From contig NZ_JBEVVA010000003.1 in assembly GCF_049639735.1 (NCBI RefSeq), forward strand, positions 248,001 to 312,000: DNA of 64,000 bases, written 5' to 3'. Of this stretch, positions 34,801-43,100 are shown one piece after another (the first letter of the stretch is position 1; the number at the start of each line of letters is the position of its first letter). This DNA comes from Elusimicrobium simillimum. Its GTDB lineage: Bacteria > Elusimicrobiota > Elusimicrobia > Elusimicrobiales > Elusimicrobiaceae. The notes beneath the pieces are model-generated. The model ran no database searches, was not told the origin of the DNA, and was given only the letters and a program-made list of their open reading frames with translations. The position numbers were made by a program, and so were the translations under genes.

Positions 34801-37115
34801 GATACCGTGCCTCTGCAATATCTGTCTTCTGTTTTGGGCACAGGGCTGTAGGGGCTGCAGGTTATGGTAGAGTCACCGTTGCTGTTGTCGGAAATTTCGT
34901 CTATGTTGCCAAAGTGTACGTTGATATCAGGCCCGCCGGCGGCGCCTAAAGCGGTAAGCTCAAACATATTTTTTTCCGAAAGATCCACGCCTGTTTGGCT
35001 GAGCGGGAAAACTATAGACGTTTCGGACGATTTGGTAAAGTCATAATCAATAACTAAAACATTTTGTTTGTCTGACCCTGTGCTGGCGGAGTTAGGGTTA
35101 ATTTCCAATGCGTGCAGTTCCTGCGTGTCCCAGCGTATAGAGCCCCAGTATGAGGGGCCCGCCAGCGGGTTGGACGCTATAAGCCAATCGCGAAACGCCA
35201 TGCTGCCTGCCACCAATTGTTTGCTATCCTCAAAGTTCTCGATAATCGCGTAGCCGAACATATTTTTTTCTCTTACACTTCTTGCTACTTCGCCGGAGGC
35301 GGAGACTTTAAAGTCATCGGTTACGGAAATATTGTTGGCTTTAACGTCGGCCTCATATACGGTAAGGTTTTGTGAGAGCGCGTTAATGTTGGGCGCCCGG
35401 TTAGGTTCTGTGCCGCCCTCCTGCAGTACTGTGGCGCCAACGCCTATGTCATCGGTAAAATCATAGTCAAACCTGGCGCCAAGCAGGGTAACGTCGGAAC
35501 TTTCGCCGCCGACAGTATCATAAGTAATGTCTATGGTGGAACTTTCCGTTACCGTGCCTTCTTTATAAAAAGTTAAAAAGCCTGAGGAGTAGTCAATGTA
35601 GTAGTCGTCGTTTCTTTTAAGCGTCATGCCGTTTACTTTAACTGTTTCAGACTGTACAACCATGTCAGCCTCAACAAAGTAAGATTTAATTTTAGAGTTA
35701 AGTTCCAGGCGGAAGCTTAAGTTACGTGTTGAGGTGGGGGTACTATTATAAACGCTTTGTTCCGTTAAACGGTTAATAAGCTGGAATGTGCCTCTTTCAA
35801 AATCCACGCCTATTGTAGTGGGGTATATTTGTGATTCCTGCTTGCTTATATTGTTGCCGTTAGCGTCCTGCAAAACTAGAGTGAAGTTACCGTTGCCGTC
35901 GTCACGGGTAATTTGCTGGCGGCCAATGTCGTACATGGTTTTGACTTCGGTTTCCACGCCGTTTACGCCGGATACCACCTTATCACCCTCTTTTTTAAGC
36001 GTTTTGTAAATAGGCTGCGCGCCGGGAATATCCTGCAGGCTTAACTGCTGGCCTATTGAGTTGGTGTAGTCTATTACAACGGTGTCACTCTCCGCCAAAG
36101 AAGATTTAAAAGAAATTGTGTTGGAAGAATAATCAACCGTATAGTCTGTGCCGCGGTTAAGCAGGCGGAATTTTCGGTCTGTTTTTACGTTGTGCGGGTC
36201 GGCAAAGTCGGCATAGGGCAGTGTTTCATAACTGTATTGGTTAGATGATTTGCCGTCGTCAATATAAATATATTCGGTATTTTTTGTTATTTGGTAGCGG
36301 AAAAAGTTGTAATTAGGGTCCGACGAGTCAAGCATATTGTTAACGTAATAATATTTACGGCGGATATAGTCAATATCACGGATTGTTACGGTTTCAAATA
36401 CACTGCTGCCCTGGAATGTTTTGTTTTTGCTGGTACCTTTTGTTTTGCTGCCTATAAGGCGCAGGTTGGCCTTTTTGTGCTGCAAGTGCATTTTGGCGCC
36501 GAAAAGCTGCTTATTAAAAGAAATAAATTCTGTGGTGGGCAGCGAGAGCTGCACGTCGCCAAACTCCGCGCTTTGCACCAGCTCGCCCTCTTTGCCGCGG
36601 TACGCGACAGATATGTCCTGGCGTTCGCTGTCTTGGTTGTCATAGTCGATATCAACAAAAATTCTGTCTACTATTTTACCTTGCATTTTTATCTGCATTT
36701 GCTGTTCAAAGCTGGTATCGTTGTATGATTTTTTTTCCGTGCCGTTGTCTTCTTTATATCTTTTGCTGTCCATCTTAAGGCCGAACGTCTGCTTGCCGGT
36801 AAGAGAAATGCTGGTGCCATAAAGCGGCAAAGCCAGTGACGGGCGTAAGCTGGTTATGGACGGGGGGACGTCTTTGTCTAAAGGATTATCTCCGTCAATA
36901 GCACGCACGGCGTCGCGCCAGAACTGTTCGGAATATTCCATCAGTTGCGCGTCGCTGAGTTTCTCGGGCTGTGCGGGGTAGTCATCTTCGGGAATGGCTA
37001 AAATTTTATAGTCGTTTTCCTCTAAAATAGACAAGCCAAAATCATTGTCCGCAAATGCGGGCAATGACTGTAGCACAAGTCCCATACTAAGTACCAGGCT
37101 GATAATTCTTTTCAT
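31869..37115 (-). CDS. Giant SprA/Sov-like outer-membrane barrel protein
   Basis: 1748 aa with a signal peptide (1-22, FA-DN). Residues 60-250 run in the order seen in Bacteroidetes SprA: EQFWRDAVRAIDGDNPL, SISLTGKQTFGLKM, QQMQIKMQGKIVDRIFVDIDYD, GKEGELVQSAEFGDVQLSLP, FGAKMHLQ. The C-terminal half is rich in alternating amphipathic strands and ends in VTLQF, the terminal Phe of outer-membrane barrels. A Ca-binding-like DLDGNGRIDHGD lies near 800. SprA is the type 9 secretion translocon (about 2400 aa); this one is shorter. No other T9SS gene is in view. The gene is one base from comF. Confidence 0.75.
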   Translation of the reverse strand: MKRIISLVLSMGLVLQSLPAFADNDFGLSILEENDYKILAIPEDDYPAQPEKLSDAQLMEYSEQFWRDAVRAIDGDNPLDKDVPPSITSLRPSLALPLYGTSISLTGKQTFGLKMDSKRYKEDNGTEKKSYNDTSFEQQMQIKMQGKIVDRIFVDIDYDNQDSERQDISVAYRGKEGELVQSAEFGDVQLSLPTTEFISFNKQLFGAKMHLQHKKANLRLIGSKTKGTSKNKTFQGSSVFETVTIRDIDYIRRKYYYVNNMLDSSDPNYNFFRYQITKNTEYIYIDDGKSSNQYSYETLPYADFADPHNVKTDRKFRLLNRGTDYTVDYSSNTISFKSSLAESDTVVIDYTNSIGQQLSLQDIPGAQPIYKTLKKEGDKVVSGVNGVETEVKTMYDIGRQQITRDDGNGNFTLVLQDANGNNISKQESQIYPTTIGVDFERGTFQLINRLTEQSVYNSTPTSTRNLSFRLELNSKIKSYFVEADMVVQSETVKVNGMTLKRNDDYYIDYSSGFLTFYKEGTVTESSTIDITYDTVGGESSDVTLLGARFDYDFTDDIGVGATVLQEGGTEPNRAPNINALSQNLTVYEADVKANNISVTDDFKVSASGEVARSVREKNMFGYAIIENFEDSKQLVAGSMAFRDWLIASNPLAGPSYWGSIRWDTQELHALEINPNSASTGSDKQNVLVIDYDFTKSSETSIVFPLSQTGVDLSEKNMFELTALGAAGGPDINVHFGNIDEISDNSNGDSTITCSPYSPVPKTEDRYCRGTVSAEEDRGWIFVDPDGTQHRYDPFSNNEFNKESQPNGRVDTQDLDGNGRIDHGDTGIGGSFGYTTFNTRAIPDMTNGYTLDNTSWKTYTMPLDIPVSDKAMWTSVKHLRLTLKKPASGPLKGRIKIANVGVSGSAWTPNSDTAQITPINKTDNTDYVPIFDDHTGDGRRVFSDLYGSLDELRSESRDKNIFEQALNFKYDTIVDNEIYANRNFSSMDFTTHKQLRFLLYPKSTDTESSFFMRLGTDQNYQQVEVPLDTLIPNQWNLIKLKLKDSNGDSINDVLEPITAGVTVTEVFDSISPASVNYQKISKIVAGIRRTGSSGAVGEIWFNELHMSESSVAEGTAYRGDVKMQLNGWGEAGATYKNVDDKFETPVSVATNQKNETMDYYLNLTRINYLPIKATYKESTVETVSLLDTVNTNTIRTLDQGVVNKKNGSIRADFQKPNLPQVTMEYSFDKTDYELAERKDDRQTYSANVKHNRPAGNFFRDVQAGYALSNNDISYSGRVLNSSDLYYDTQEQTRRLNAKLSMEPWQGSTITPTYSLTTVKEDRSGGSYDSISYPKGMQQQAGITANLRITKWLVPALSYNVNTTETNNLSQTQLTANGVTETFEIGSIKNINRSADGGIALTLNMRDILPKNKLLSTMVLSNSYKLQDADSYVNVEDSYDSKGSLWIRKSLDASNPYSYRRNMTLRDTLTSSQRWSPFKEYSMQGRLAPLKTMSIINNFTQTFQTSEETGTESKSNSITLPDAVITISEMEKFYSGTFWLTSVNMKVRYSQINSEIIDTSDKKEVNYGVELRFMLAKIFDTALIYSHKNSNNIDLYTNESFEKNTYDEYSAQTSFYIKRFRITPKVIYVESRKTQRQGIVSEEYTELNPSINCRLDFSMPGGIWLPFVNRNYATTNRIIWNTNLGYTKRRSDVVVLENKDYYDLNTSLDYEFSKNLRVTVSGGVQLMDHLYIESESYVGYNLGTMVTLQF

Positions 37116-37239
37116 TTTTTGACAAATGTCCTAATTTATATAATATAAAATCATATAGAGAAATGGGGATTTTTGTCTTGTAACCATTTTTAGTGAGTAA
37201 AAACAGGCTAAAAACTATCCATACAGCGGTTAAAAAAGC

Positions 37240-37245
37240 TAAAAT
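37240..37245 (+). promoter_or_regulatory. lptF -10 box, leaderless start
   Basis: TAAAAT, six bases, ATG at 37252; no Shine-Dalgarno. Confidence 0.5.
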
Positions 37246-37251
37246 ATAAAA

Positions 37252-38346
37252 ATGCGTGTAAATATAATATCCAGATATACAATAACAAACCTGCTTACAT
37301 TTTTTGGCGGGGCGCTTTTTGTACTGGTGTTTATATTTTTTATGATGCACTTTATAAAGTTGTTTAACCTGGCTATGTATTATGGGGCGGATATGACATG
37401 GGTGTTTAAAACCATGCTCAAATTAGTGCCGGACGTGTTTTCACTGTGCGCGCCTATGGCGTTTCAGCTGGGTATTTTGTTAAGCCTTGGCGCTATGAGT
37501 GAAAACGGCGAAATTATTGCGCTTCGCGCCGCGGGGTTTTCTTTTGGCGAGATTGTGCGCCCGCTGTTTGGTTTTGCCATACTTTTATGCGTAATAATTT
37601 TTTCTTTTACCAATTGGATTACGCCTAAAAACACAAAAGCGTTTTTGGACGAACGCAGTAATGTGCGCGGCCGCATAGGCAAAATAATTTTAGAACCCAA
37701 AACATTTATGGAAATAGGCGACTGGAGCCTGTACACAGAAGCGCTGGACGAAAAAACTAACACCATGTCCATGGTGTACCTGGTAAGTAAAGAGGCTAAA
37801 GACTCTGTAACTACCAAAATTAACGCTTTAAAGGGTAACGTGCATTTAGGTTCGGAATACCTTTCTTTAAAACTTGAAGACGGACAAATGCAAAGAGTAT
37901 CGCCCGATAAGCCCGAACAGATAATAGCGGCCAATTTTAAAAACTATAGAGTGGTGTTCCCGTTGGTAAAACAGCATAACAGAAGGTTAAAAGTGGGCGA
38001 GTTTACCACCCCGCAAATACTAGCGCAAATAAACAAAAGCGAACTGGAGCCCACAACAAGAGCGGAGTATAAAACAGAGGTTGCAATGCGTCAGGTTATG
38101 GCAATGTCGCCTATAGTGCTTTTACTTTTAAGCTGCCCGCTGGTGTTTGGCCTTGGCAAAAAAACAAATAAGGCCTGGGGTATGCTGTGGAGTATAATTA
38201 TAGTACTCTCATTTTATATGCTGCTTATGGGCGGCATAAGCTTGGGTAAAAAATATGAGATAGTGGCCTATATCGCGCCGCTGCTACCCATAGTTACCGG
38301 GCTTGGAGTATCAAGATATTTATGGAAGACAAGGCTTAAACGATGA
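37252..38346 (+). CDS. lptF: LPS export permease LptF/LptG family (first copy)
   Basis: 364 aa YjgP/YjgQ-family permease that with LptB extracts LPS from the inner membrane. Three N-terminal membrane helices (including NLLTFFGGALFVLVFIFFM), a periplasmic beta-jellyroll of about 160 residues, and three C-terminal helices. The ending overlaps lptG by 4 bases (ATGA). Which copy is F and which is G is assigned from order only. Confidence 0.9.
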   Translation: MRVNIISRYTITNLLTFFGGALFVLVFIFFMMHFIKLFNLAMYYGADMTWVFKTMLKLVPDVFSLCAPMAFQLGILLSLGAMSENGEIIALRAAGFSFGEIVRPLFGFAILLCVIIFSFTNWITPKNTKAFLDERSNVRGRIGKIILEPKTFMEIGDWSLYTEALDEKTNTMSMVYLVSKEAKDSVTTKINALKGNVHLGSEYLSLKLEDGQMQRVSPDKPEQIIAANFKNYRVVFPLVKQHNRRLKVGEFTTPQILAQINKSELEPTTRAEYKTEVAMRQVMAMSPIVLLLLSCPLVFGLGKKTNKAWGMLWSIIIVLSFYMLLMGGISLGKKYEIVAYIAPLLPIVTGLGVSRYLWKTRLKR

Positions 38347-39434
38347 ACGTAAAAATAATTTACCGCTATATTGCTGGCAAGTTTTGGATGCCGTTCTTTT
38401 TTGCTATGGCCATGTTTTGTATTTTAGTTTTATTGGGCGATTTTTTTGAGAACGTTAAAATCATAACCAATGGTTATGCCTCGTTCAGGCTGATATTAAA
38501 ATATTGTCTTTTAAATTTACCCGGCTGGCTTGGCATGCTGATACCTGTGGCGTGTTTGCTGGCGGCGTTATTTGTAATATCAGACTTAGTTGCCGGCGGC
38601 GAGTGGACGGCCTGCCTGGCCAGCGGCTACCGCCCGAGGCAGTTGTTTATGCCTATAATAGCGTGCGTACTTTTGGTAGTTGCCGTTAATAGCTGGCTGC
38701 AGGAATTTGTTTTCCCAAAAGTTAACCAGCGGGCAGAGGAAGTTTACCACAAAAGGCTGAAAGGCGAAAAAGATTTTAAGCCCGGCATTGAGCAGGATGT
38801 TACGCTGCGCATAGGCGACAGCGAAATGTTGTTTGCCGGCAAAATACAAAGCAATTCCATAGTAATAACAGACGTCAGTTTTGAAAAATATAATTCCGCC
38901 TGGGAAATAGAACGCCAGGTTGTCGCCAAAAGCATGGTGTGGGACGGCAACGTGGATAACTGGTATTTTTATAACGGCGTTGAACGCACTTTTGCCAACG
39001 GCATAGAGTTAAAAGAAACGCCTTTTGAAAAACTTCTCTCACCGCTTAAAATAGCGCCCGAAGACATAAGCGTGGGCAGCACCGAAGAAAAAACATACAG
39101 CATAAAACAACTGCTTAAAAAAATAGATTTTTTAAAACGCAGCGGCCTTGTATCCTACAAAGAAACTACAAATTTACATAATAAAATAGCCATGCCTTTT
39201 ATGACGGTGCTTATGTGCCTGCTTGGCATGCCGTTTGCCATAACGGTACGCAAGAAAGGCAAGATTGTTAACATGATTGCGGCTATGGTAATGTCGTTCA
39301 CATTCTGGTGGGTTATGACAATGGCCGTAACCGCCGGTGAAAACGGCGTGCTCAGCCCGGTTGTGGCCGGCTGGGGGATAGTTGTGCTATGTGCGGCGGC
39401 AGTTCTAATAGAATTTAGAATAATGAAAGTCTAA
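38343..39434 (+). CDS. lptG: LPS export permease LptF/LptG family (second copy)
   Basis: 363 aa partner of the preceding permease, with the same 3 + 3 helix layout around a periplasmic domain. LPGWLGMLIPVACLLAALF and MPFMTVLMCLLGMPFAITVR are family motifs. Translationally coupled to lptF. With the lpx genes it shows LPS is made and exported. Confidence 0.9.
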   Translation: MNVKIIYRYIAGKFWMPFFFAMAMFCILVLLGDFFENVKIITNGYASFRLILKYCLLNLPGWLGMLIPVACLLAALFVISDLVAGGEWTACLASGYRPRQLFMPIIACVLLVVAVNSWLQEFVFPKVNQRAEEVYHKRLKGEKDFKPGIEQDVTLRIGDSEMLFAGKIQSNSIVITDVSFEKYNSAWEIERQVVAKSMVWDGNVDNWYFYNGVERTFANGIELKETPFEKLLSPLKIAPEDISVGSTEEKTYSIKQLLKKIDFLKRSGLVSYKETTNLHNKIAMPFMTVLMCLLGMPFAITVRKKGKIVNMIAAMVMSFTFWWVMTMAVTAGENGVLSPVVAGWGIVVLCAAAVLIEFRIMKV

Positions 39435-39450
39435 TAATAAGGAGACAATT

Positions 39451-39861
39451 ATGTTTGGAAAAAGAATGCTTGCGTATCTTATTGACAATATAATAGCGGC
39501 TTGTATTATTATGGCGGTAATGATTAGCTTGATATCCCGCATGAAGACTTCCTTTTCAATTCCGGGATGGGGCGGCTATATAGTGGGTGGCTGTATTAAC
39601 GGTTTTATGTTCTTTATTTTTGATTATCTTATGGGCAGGAGCCCGGGCAAAAGGATTGTGGGTATTAAAATTATAAACCCGGACGGCACTAAACCTGACG
39701 CGTACATGTCTTTTATACGAGCTTTGGTTAAAGGCATAGCTATGCCATGGGGGGCGTTAACCTGTTTTTTCGCCGATACCAGACCCGCATTACATGATTT
39801 TTTCGGCGGGACGATAGTAGTAGCTAAAGATTTTGCGGTGCCTGTTTTTGAGACTGCATAA
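39451..39861 (+). CDS. RDD family membrane protein
   Basis: 136 aa. FGKRMLAYLIDNIIAA matches the RDD start (Arg-x-x-Ala-x-x-x-Asp). MGRSPGKRIVGIKIINPDG and RPALHDFFGGTIVV are the other conserved blocks. About three membrane helices. AAGGAG precedes the ATG. Function of RDD proteins is mostly unknown; transport roles are proposed. It follows lptG by 16 bases. Confidence 0.87.
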   Translation: MFGKRMLAYLIDNIIAACIIMAVMISLISRMKTSFSIPGWGGYIVGGCINGFMFFIFDYLMGRSPGKRIVGIKIINPDGTKPDAYMSFIRALVKGIAMPWGALTCFFADTRPALHDFFGGTIVVAKDFAVPVFETA

Positions 39862-39864
39862 ACT

Positions 39865-40197
39865 ATGGCGGCCGCTGAAGAACAAGCACAGGCCGCGCCA
39901 AATACATTTTTTCAAACAACACCGCTGATGAACGCTGTTGTGCAAGGAAATGTCGAAGAAGTAAAAGAACTTTTATCTGAGGGGGCCGATGTTAACGCCG
40001 TTTACAGCGGCACGGGCGCCAGCGCGTTGTGGATAGCGGTGCGCGGCGGCAACAGAGAGCTTATAAATATTTTAGCCTCATTCCCGGGTGCTGATATTAA
40101 CATTAAAAATAAAGATGGCGTTTCCGCCCTTATGCTGGCCGAGCAAAGCGGACTTATGGATGTGGTTGAGCTTTTAAAACAAAAAGGCGCAGTTTAA
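39865..40197 (+). CDS. Small ankyrin-repeat protein
   Basis: 110 aa. Two to three ankyrin repeats: TPLMNAVVQGNVEEVKELL, ALWIAVRGGNRELINILA and SALMLAEQSGLMDVVELL. No signal peptide, so cytoplasmic. It starts 3 bases after the RDD gene and is the last gene before the terminator. Probably mediates protein contacts. Confidence 0.85.
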   Translation: MAAAEEQAQAAPNTFFQTTPLMNAVVQGNVEEVKELLSEGADVNAVYSGTGASALWIAVRGGNRELINILASFPGADINIKNKDGVSALMLAEQSGLMDVVELLKQKGAV

Positions 40198-40208
40198 AAA
40201 TATTATAA

Positions 40209-40240
40209 AAAAGGCCCCGCGAATTTTCGCGGGGCCTTTT
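40209..40240. terminator. Bidirectional terminator
   Basis: Stem AAAGGCCCCGCGAA / TTCGCGGGGCCTTT with a TT loop, A run and T run; between the converging ankyrin and response-regulator genes. Confidence 0.93.
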
Positions 40241-40247
40241 GTTTTGT

Positions 40248-40604
40248 TTAAGAACGTAGTTTTTCAAGCGCCATAGTTAAGTCTTCGGTACCGAACGGTT
40301 TGTAGATTATGTCGTCCGCGCCAAGTTTTTGCGCTTCTTGAGTTATTGTCTTTTGGTTCATACCGGTAATGATGATAACTTTAATATCCGGGTGAAACTG
40401 CTTTAATGTGCGCAGCGTATCCAGCCCGTTTTCATTAGGAAAAAATATGTCCAAAAGTATAACGTCCACACTGTTTTTTTTAAGGTGCTCAAATAACTCT
40501 GCCGAGGTCGAAGCGTCAAACGTAACTTCATAATCAAAAGATTCCAGCGTGTTTCTTATGGCTGTACGCAGTATGTTGGAATCATCTAGAACAGCTATTT
40601 TCAT
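40248..40604 (-). CDS. Single-domain response regulator
   Basis: 118 aa receiver only. Acidic pair Asp7/Asp8, phosphoacceptor Asp52 (ILLDIFFP), Thr in IIITGMN and Lys in IYKPFG. No output domain, as in CheY/Spo0F-type relays. Its start overlaps the stop of the phosphohexomutase by one base (TAATG). No kinase is nearby. Confidence 0.92.
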   Translation of the reverse strand: MKIAVLDDSNILRTAIRNTLESFDYEVTFDASTSAELFEHLKKNSVDVILLDIFFPNENGLDTLRTLKQFHPDIKVIIITGMNQKTITQEAQKLGADDIIYKPFGTEDLTMALEKLRS

Positions 40605-42016
40605 TATTCCCTCCCTTTCATAAAAGGCAGCGCCAGTTTATACCCCAGGTCCAGCAGCGCCTTTGTGGTTTTTTTATCCGCCGTTTCGCCGTATACTCTA
40701 AGCACGGGTTCCGTGCCGGAGGGGCGGATTAATAACCATTCGTCACCCTCAAAAATTATTTTCAGGCCGTCTTGTGTGTAAATATCTGCCACTTTAAAAT
40801 TAAGAATTTTCTTGGGCAGCTTCTTTTTAAGCTTATCTGTAAGATAAGACTTTTCCACCGGTTTTGCAAGGTGGTAATCGTTACGCAGGTAAGCGCTGGC
40901 GCCGTACTTCTTTTCAACATCTGCCACAAGCTCGCTTGCTTTTTTACCTGTGGATGCCATAATTTCTAAAAACGCCATGGCTACCAAAAGGCCGTCACGG
41001 TCAGGCACATTGCCTTTCCACGCGTACCCGCCGGATTCTTCCACGCCAAAGGCCACGTCTTCAAGGGCCATTTTTTCAGCCACGTGTTTAAAGCCTATGT
41101 TTACTTCTTCAAACGGCATATTGTTTTCACGCGCTATGCGTTTAAGCATATATCCCATAGAAAATGTTTGTACTACGCTGCCTTTAAGTTTTTTTGTTTT
41201 AAGCAAATTATCAAGCAGTACGGCAGACAAATGTTCCGGCGTAAGATAGACGCCCTTTTCGTCAATAATTGTAACTCTGTCGCCGTCGCCGTCAAACGCT
41301 ACGCCAAGTACCGCTTTGTTTTTAACCACGGTTTCCTGCAGTAAATGCAGGTTGGCCTCTACAGGCTCGGGCTGTATACCCTTAAAAGACGGATCATGCT
41401 CGTCTCTTATTGCAATTACTTTGTTTTTAGGCAAAACTTCAGAGAAGAACCCGGCGGAACTGCCGTACATATAGTCCACCACTATGGCGCCTTTTATGGT
41501 TTCTATTTTCTTTACATTTGTTTTAGATTTTAAATATTTAAAGTAAACATCCGTCATGCTTTTTTGCGGCGCTTTTTGGCCGTGTAGGTAAAGTATGGAA
41601 GACTCGTCTATATACTGTTCAATTTCTTTGGTTACCCTGGCGCTGGCGCTGCCGCCGTCAATTTTTATTTTAACGCCGTTCCATTCCGGCTTGTTATGGC
41701 TGGCGGTTACCATGATGCCCATCCAAAATTTCATCATGCTCAGGCAGCTTATTACAGGTGTGGACACGGGTTCTGAAAGTAATGTAACGTCAACTTTGTT
41801 GGAACGTAAAATAGCGGCGATATCGGCGGCAAATTTGTCTGATAAAAACCTGCGGTCATAACCTACAACCACTGTTGACCTGCCGTCGTCAAGCGTAGGG
41901 GCGTTTTCGTTAACATAATCAGCTATAGCTTGTGCCATGCGGCGCACGTTTTCAAAAGTAAAATCCCAGGCTATTACGCCTCTCCAGCCGTCTGTACCAA
42001 ATTTAATGTCTGCCAT
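40604..42016 (-). CDS. Phosphoglucomutase/phosphomannomutase
   Basis: 470 aa alpha-D-phosphohexomutase. The phosphoserine loop is TASHN (Ser106), the metal loop is FDGDGDR (241-247), and the C-terminal phosphate-binding loop is RPSGTEPVLRVY. The N-terminus IKFGTDGWRGVIA is diagnostic. The frame is open 300 bases further upstream into the tmRNA region, but AGGAGAGA lies just before the ATG at 42016, so that start is chosen. Substrate (glucose, mannose or glucosamine phosphate) is uncertain. Confidence 0.93.
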   Translation of the reverse strand: MADIKFGTDGWRGVIAWDFTFENVRRMAQAIADYVNENAPTLDDGRSTVVVGYDRRFLSDKFAADIAAILRSNKVDVTLLSEPVSTPVISCLSMMKFWMGIMVTASHNKPEWNGVKIKIDGGSASARVTKEIEQYIDESSILYLHGQKAPQKSMTDVYFKYLKSKTNVKKIETIKGAIVVDYMYGSSAGFFSEVLPKNKVIAIRDEHDPSFKGIQPEPVEANLHLLQETVVKNKAVLGVAFDGDGDRVTIIDEKGVYLTPEHLSAVLLDNLLKTKKLKGSVVQTFSMGYMLKRIARENNMPFEEVNIGFKHVAEKMALEDVAFGVEESGGYAWKGNVPDRDGLLVAMAFLEIMASTGKKASELVADVEKKYGASAYLRNDYHLAKPVEKSYLTDKLKKKLPKKILNFKVADIYTQDGLKIIFEGDEWLLIRPSGTEPVLRVYGETADKKTTKALLDLGYKLALPFMKGRE

Positions 42017-42164
42017 AAACTCTCTCCTGTGCCAAAACATCATGATAAACAAATAAATATTATTTTGCAAGTATTTAACTTGCCTAACTTTAAAAAAATA
42101 TCTGTACGGGGAAATAAAACGGCGGGGCTTTTGGCCAGCAAGGCATGCGGTTTGGCAAAGGGGT

Positions 42165-42275
42165 TTGAGTGGATTTTTTGTTTTTCTGTTGCGAGGTATA
42201 CTTACAGCGTAACGCGCGCAGCGCGTATGGTATCCGAGCATAAGGAAAAACAAAAAAGCCGCCAAACACCGAAGC
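42165..42275. repeat. Intergenic long-hairpin element E (reverse orientation)
   Basis: TTTTTTGTTTTTC (42174-42186) pairs with GAAAAACAAAAAA (42245-42257); inner CGCGC-AG-CGCG and GGTAT/ATACC-like stems lie between. Read on the minus strand, CTTCGG...TTTGGCGGC and the right part CCACTCAAACCCC match the flanks of element B. It lies just past the 3' end of tmRNA and may double as its terminator. Confidence 0.7.
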
Positions 42276-42281
42276 CAAAAG

Positions 42282-42623
42282 TGGAGGTGGGGGGATTCGC
42301 ACCCCCGTCCAAGCATAATTAAGTTACAGCTACTACAGGTTTAGTTACGGTTGTTAACAAAACCCATGGCCCGTAACCGCCGGAGTTTTGTTTGTTTCGT
42401 TGATCTTAGGCAGATAAGGACGAAACTCGCCCTATATGCAGCATCCCGCTGTGTTGACCATATTCCCCGCTACGCGGGCTTAACAAGGATATGGTGATTA
42501 CGCGTGTGCGTATTCGAATGTCGGTTGATTGCCGATTATTTTTTTTAGCCCTGTTTTAACTGGCCTGGCCAACCAGTACCTGCAACTGTAAGCTACTTAC
42601 ACCTGTCGAAACTTGTCACCCCC
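42282..42623 (-). ncRNA. ssrA: tmRNA (SsrA)
   Basis: Rescues stalled ribosomes. The 5' end GGGGGTGACAAGTTTCGACA and 3' end with TTCGAATCC-type T arm form the tRNA-like domain; GGGGGTG pairs with CACCTCC (one G-U). The tag reading frame starts after ATAATC at GGC (42533) and ends at TAA (42498-42500): Gly-Asn-Gln-Pro-Thr-Phe-Glu-Tyr-Ala-His-Ala. The resume codon is Gly, not the common Ala, and the tag ends AHA, not LAA. CCA is not encoded. One-piece form, 342 nt. Confidence 0.93.
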
Positions 42624-42661
42624 GTTAAACCCGGGTACAACAACGTACAGGGATAATATTG

Positions 42662-42667
42662 TATCAT
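42662..42667 (+). promoter_or_regulatory. -10 box of the YacP-type gene, leaderless start
   Basis: TATCAT, seven bases, ATG at 42675; no Shine-Dalgarno. The same AT-rich stretch would hold the tmRNA promoter on the other strand (TACAAT or TATTAT). Confidence 0.5.
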
Positions 42668-42674
42668 TTTTAAT

Positions 42675-43085
42675 ATGTATATTAGTAGAAAAGCGATTAT
42701 TTATATTATAGACGGACATAACTTTGTACGCAGCTGCCTTAATGCAGAACCAGCCAATGAAGAAGCCGTTACAAAAGAATTTTTAAATTGGTTGGAAGAA
42801 CTTTCTGATACAGAAATTTATTATGATTCTTTTTTTAGGGTAATATTTGACGGTTCCTACAGGCCTGTTGGCGCAACCGCGCGCCGCGCTTTAAAAGTAA
42901 CTTTTGCCGAAAGCGAAACAGCCGATAACCTTATATATGAGCAAGCGTACTATTTATATAACCGGGGCGAAAGAGTTGTTGTAGTTACCTCTGACCGCGG
43001 GCTGCAAAGCGACGTGCGCGAGCACGGTATTAAGACAATGTTTTGCCAAAAGTTTTTTGACAAAGCCTCTAAGGTTTTACCTTAG
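42675..43085 (+). CDS. NYN-domain ribonuclease of the YacP type
   Basis: 136 aa PIN-like nuclease. IYIIDGHNFVRSC holds the first catalytic Asp; RVIFDGS, ESETADNLIYEQA and VVVTSDRGLQSDV carry the other acidic residues. Relatives (YacP/Rae1) cleave ribosome-associated mRNA. Its position beside tmRNA fits a role in ribosome rescue or RNA turnover, but that is inference. The stop codon lies inside the terminator hairpin. Confidence 0.83.
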   Translation: MYISRKAIIYIIDGHNFVRSCLNAEPANEEAVTKEFLNWLEELSDTEIYYDSFFRVIFDGSYRPVGATARRALKVTFAESETADNLIYEQAYYLYNRGERVVVVTSDRGLQSDVREHGIKTMFCQKFFDKASKVLP

Positions 43086-43100
43086 AGGCCACTTCTTTTT
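43065..43100 (+). terminator. Terminator overlapping the YacP-type stop codon
   Basis: Stem GCCTCTAAGG (43065-43074) / CCTTAGAGGC (43080-43089) and a T-rich tail. The TAG stop at 43083-43085 is in the right arm. Confidence 0.75.

Noticed and set aside
40604..42316. Start of the phosphohexomutase at 42316
   Set aside because: This would run across the hairpin element and the 3' end of tmRNA; a good ribosome site and the conserved N-terminus place the start at 42016.
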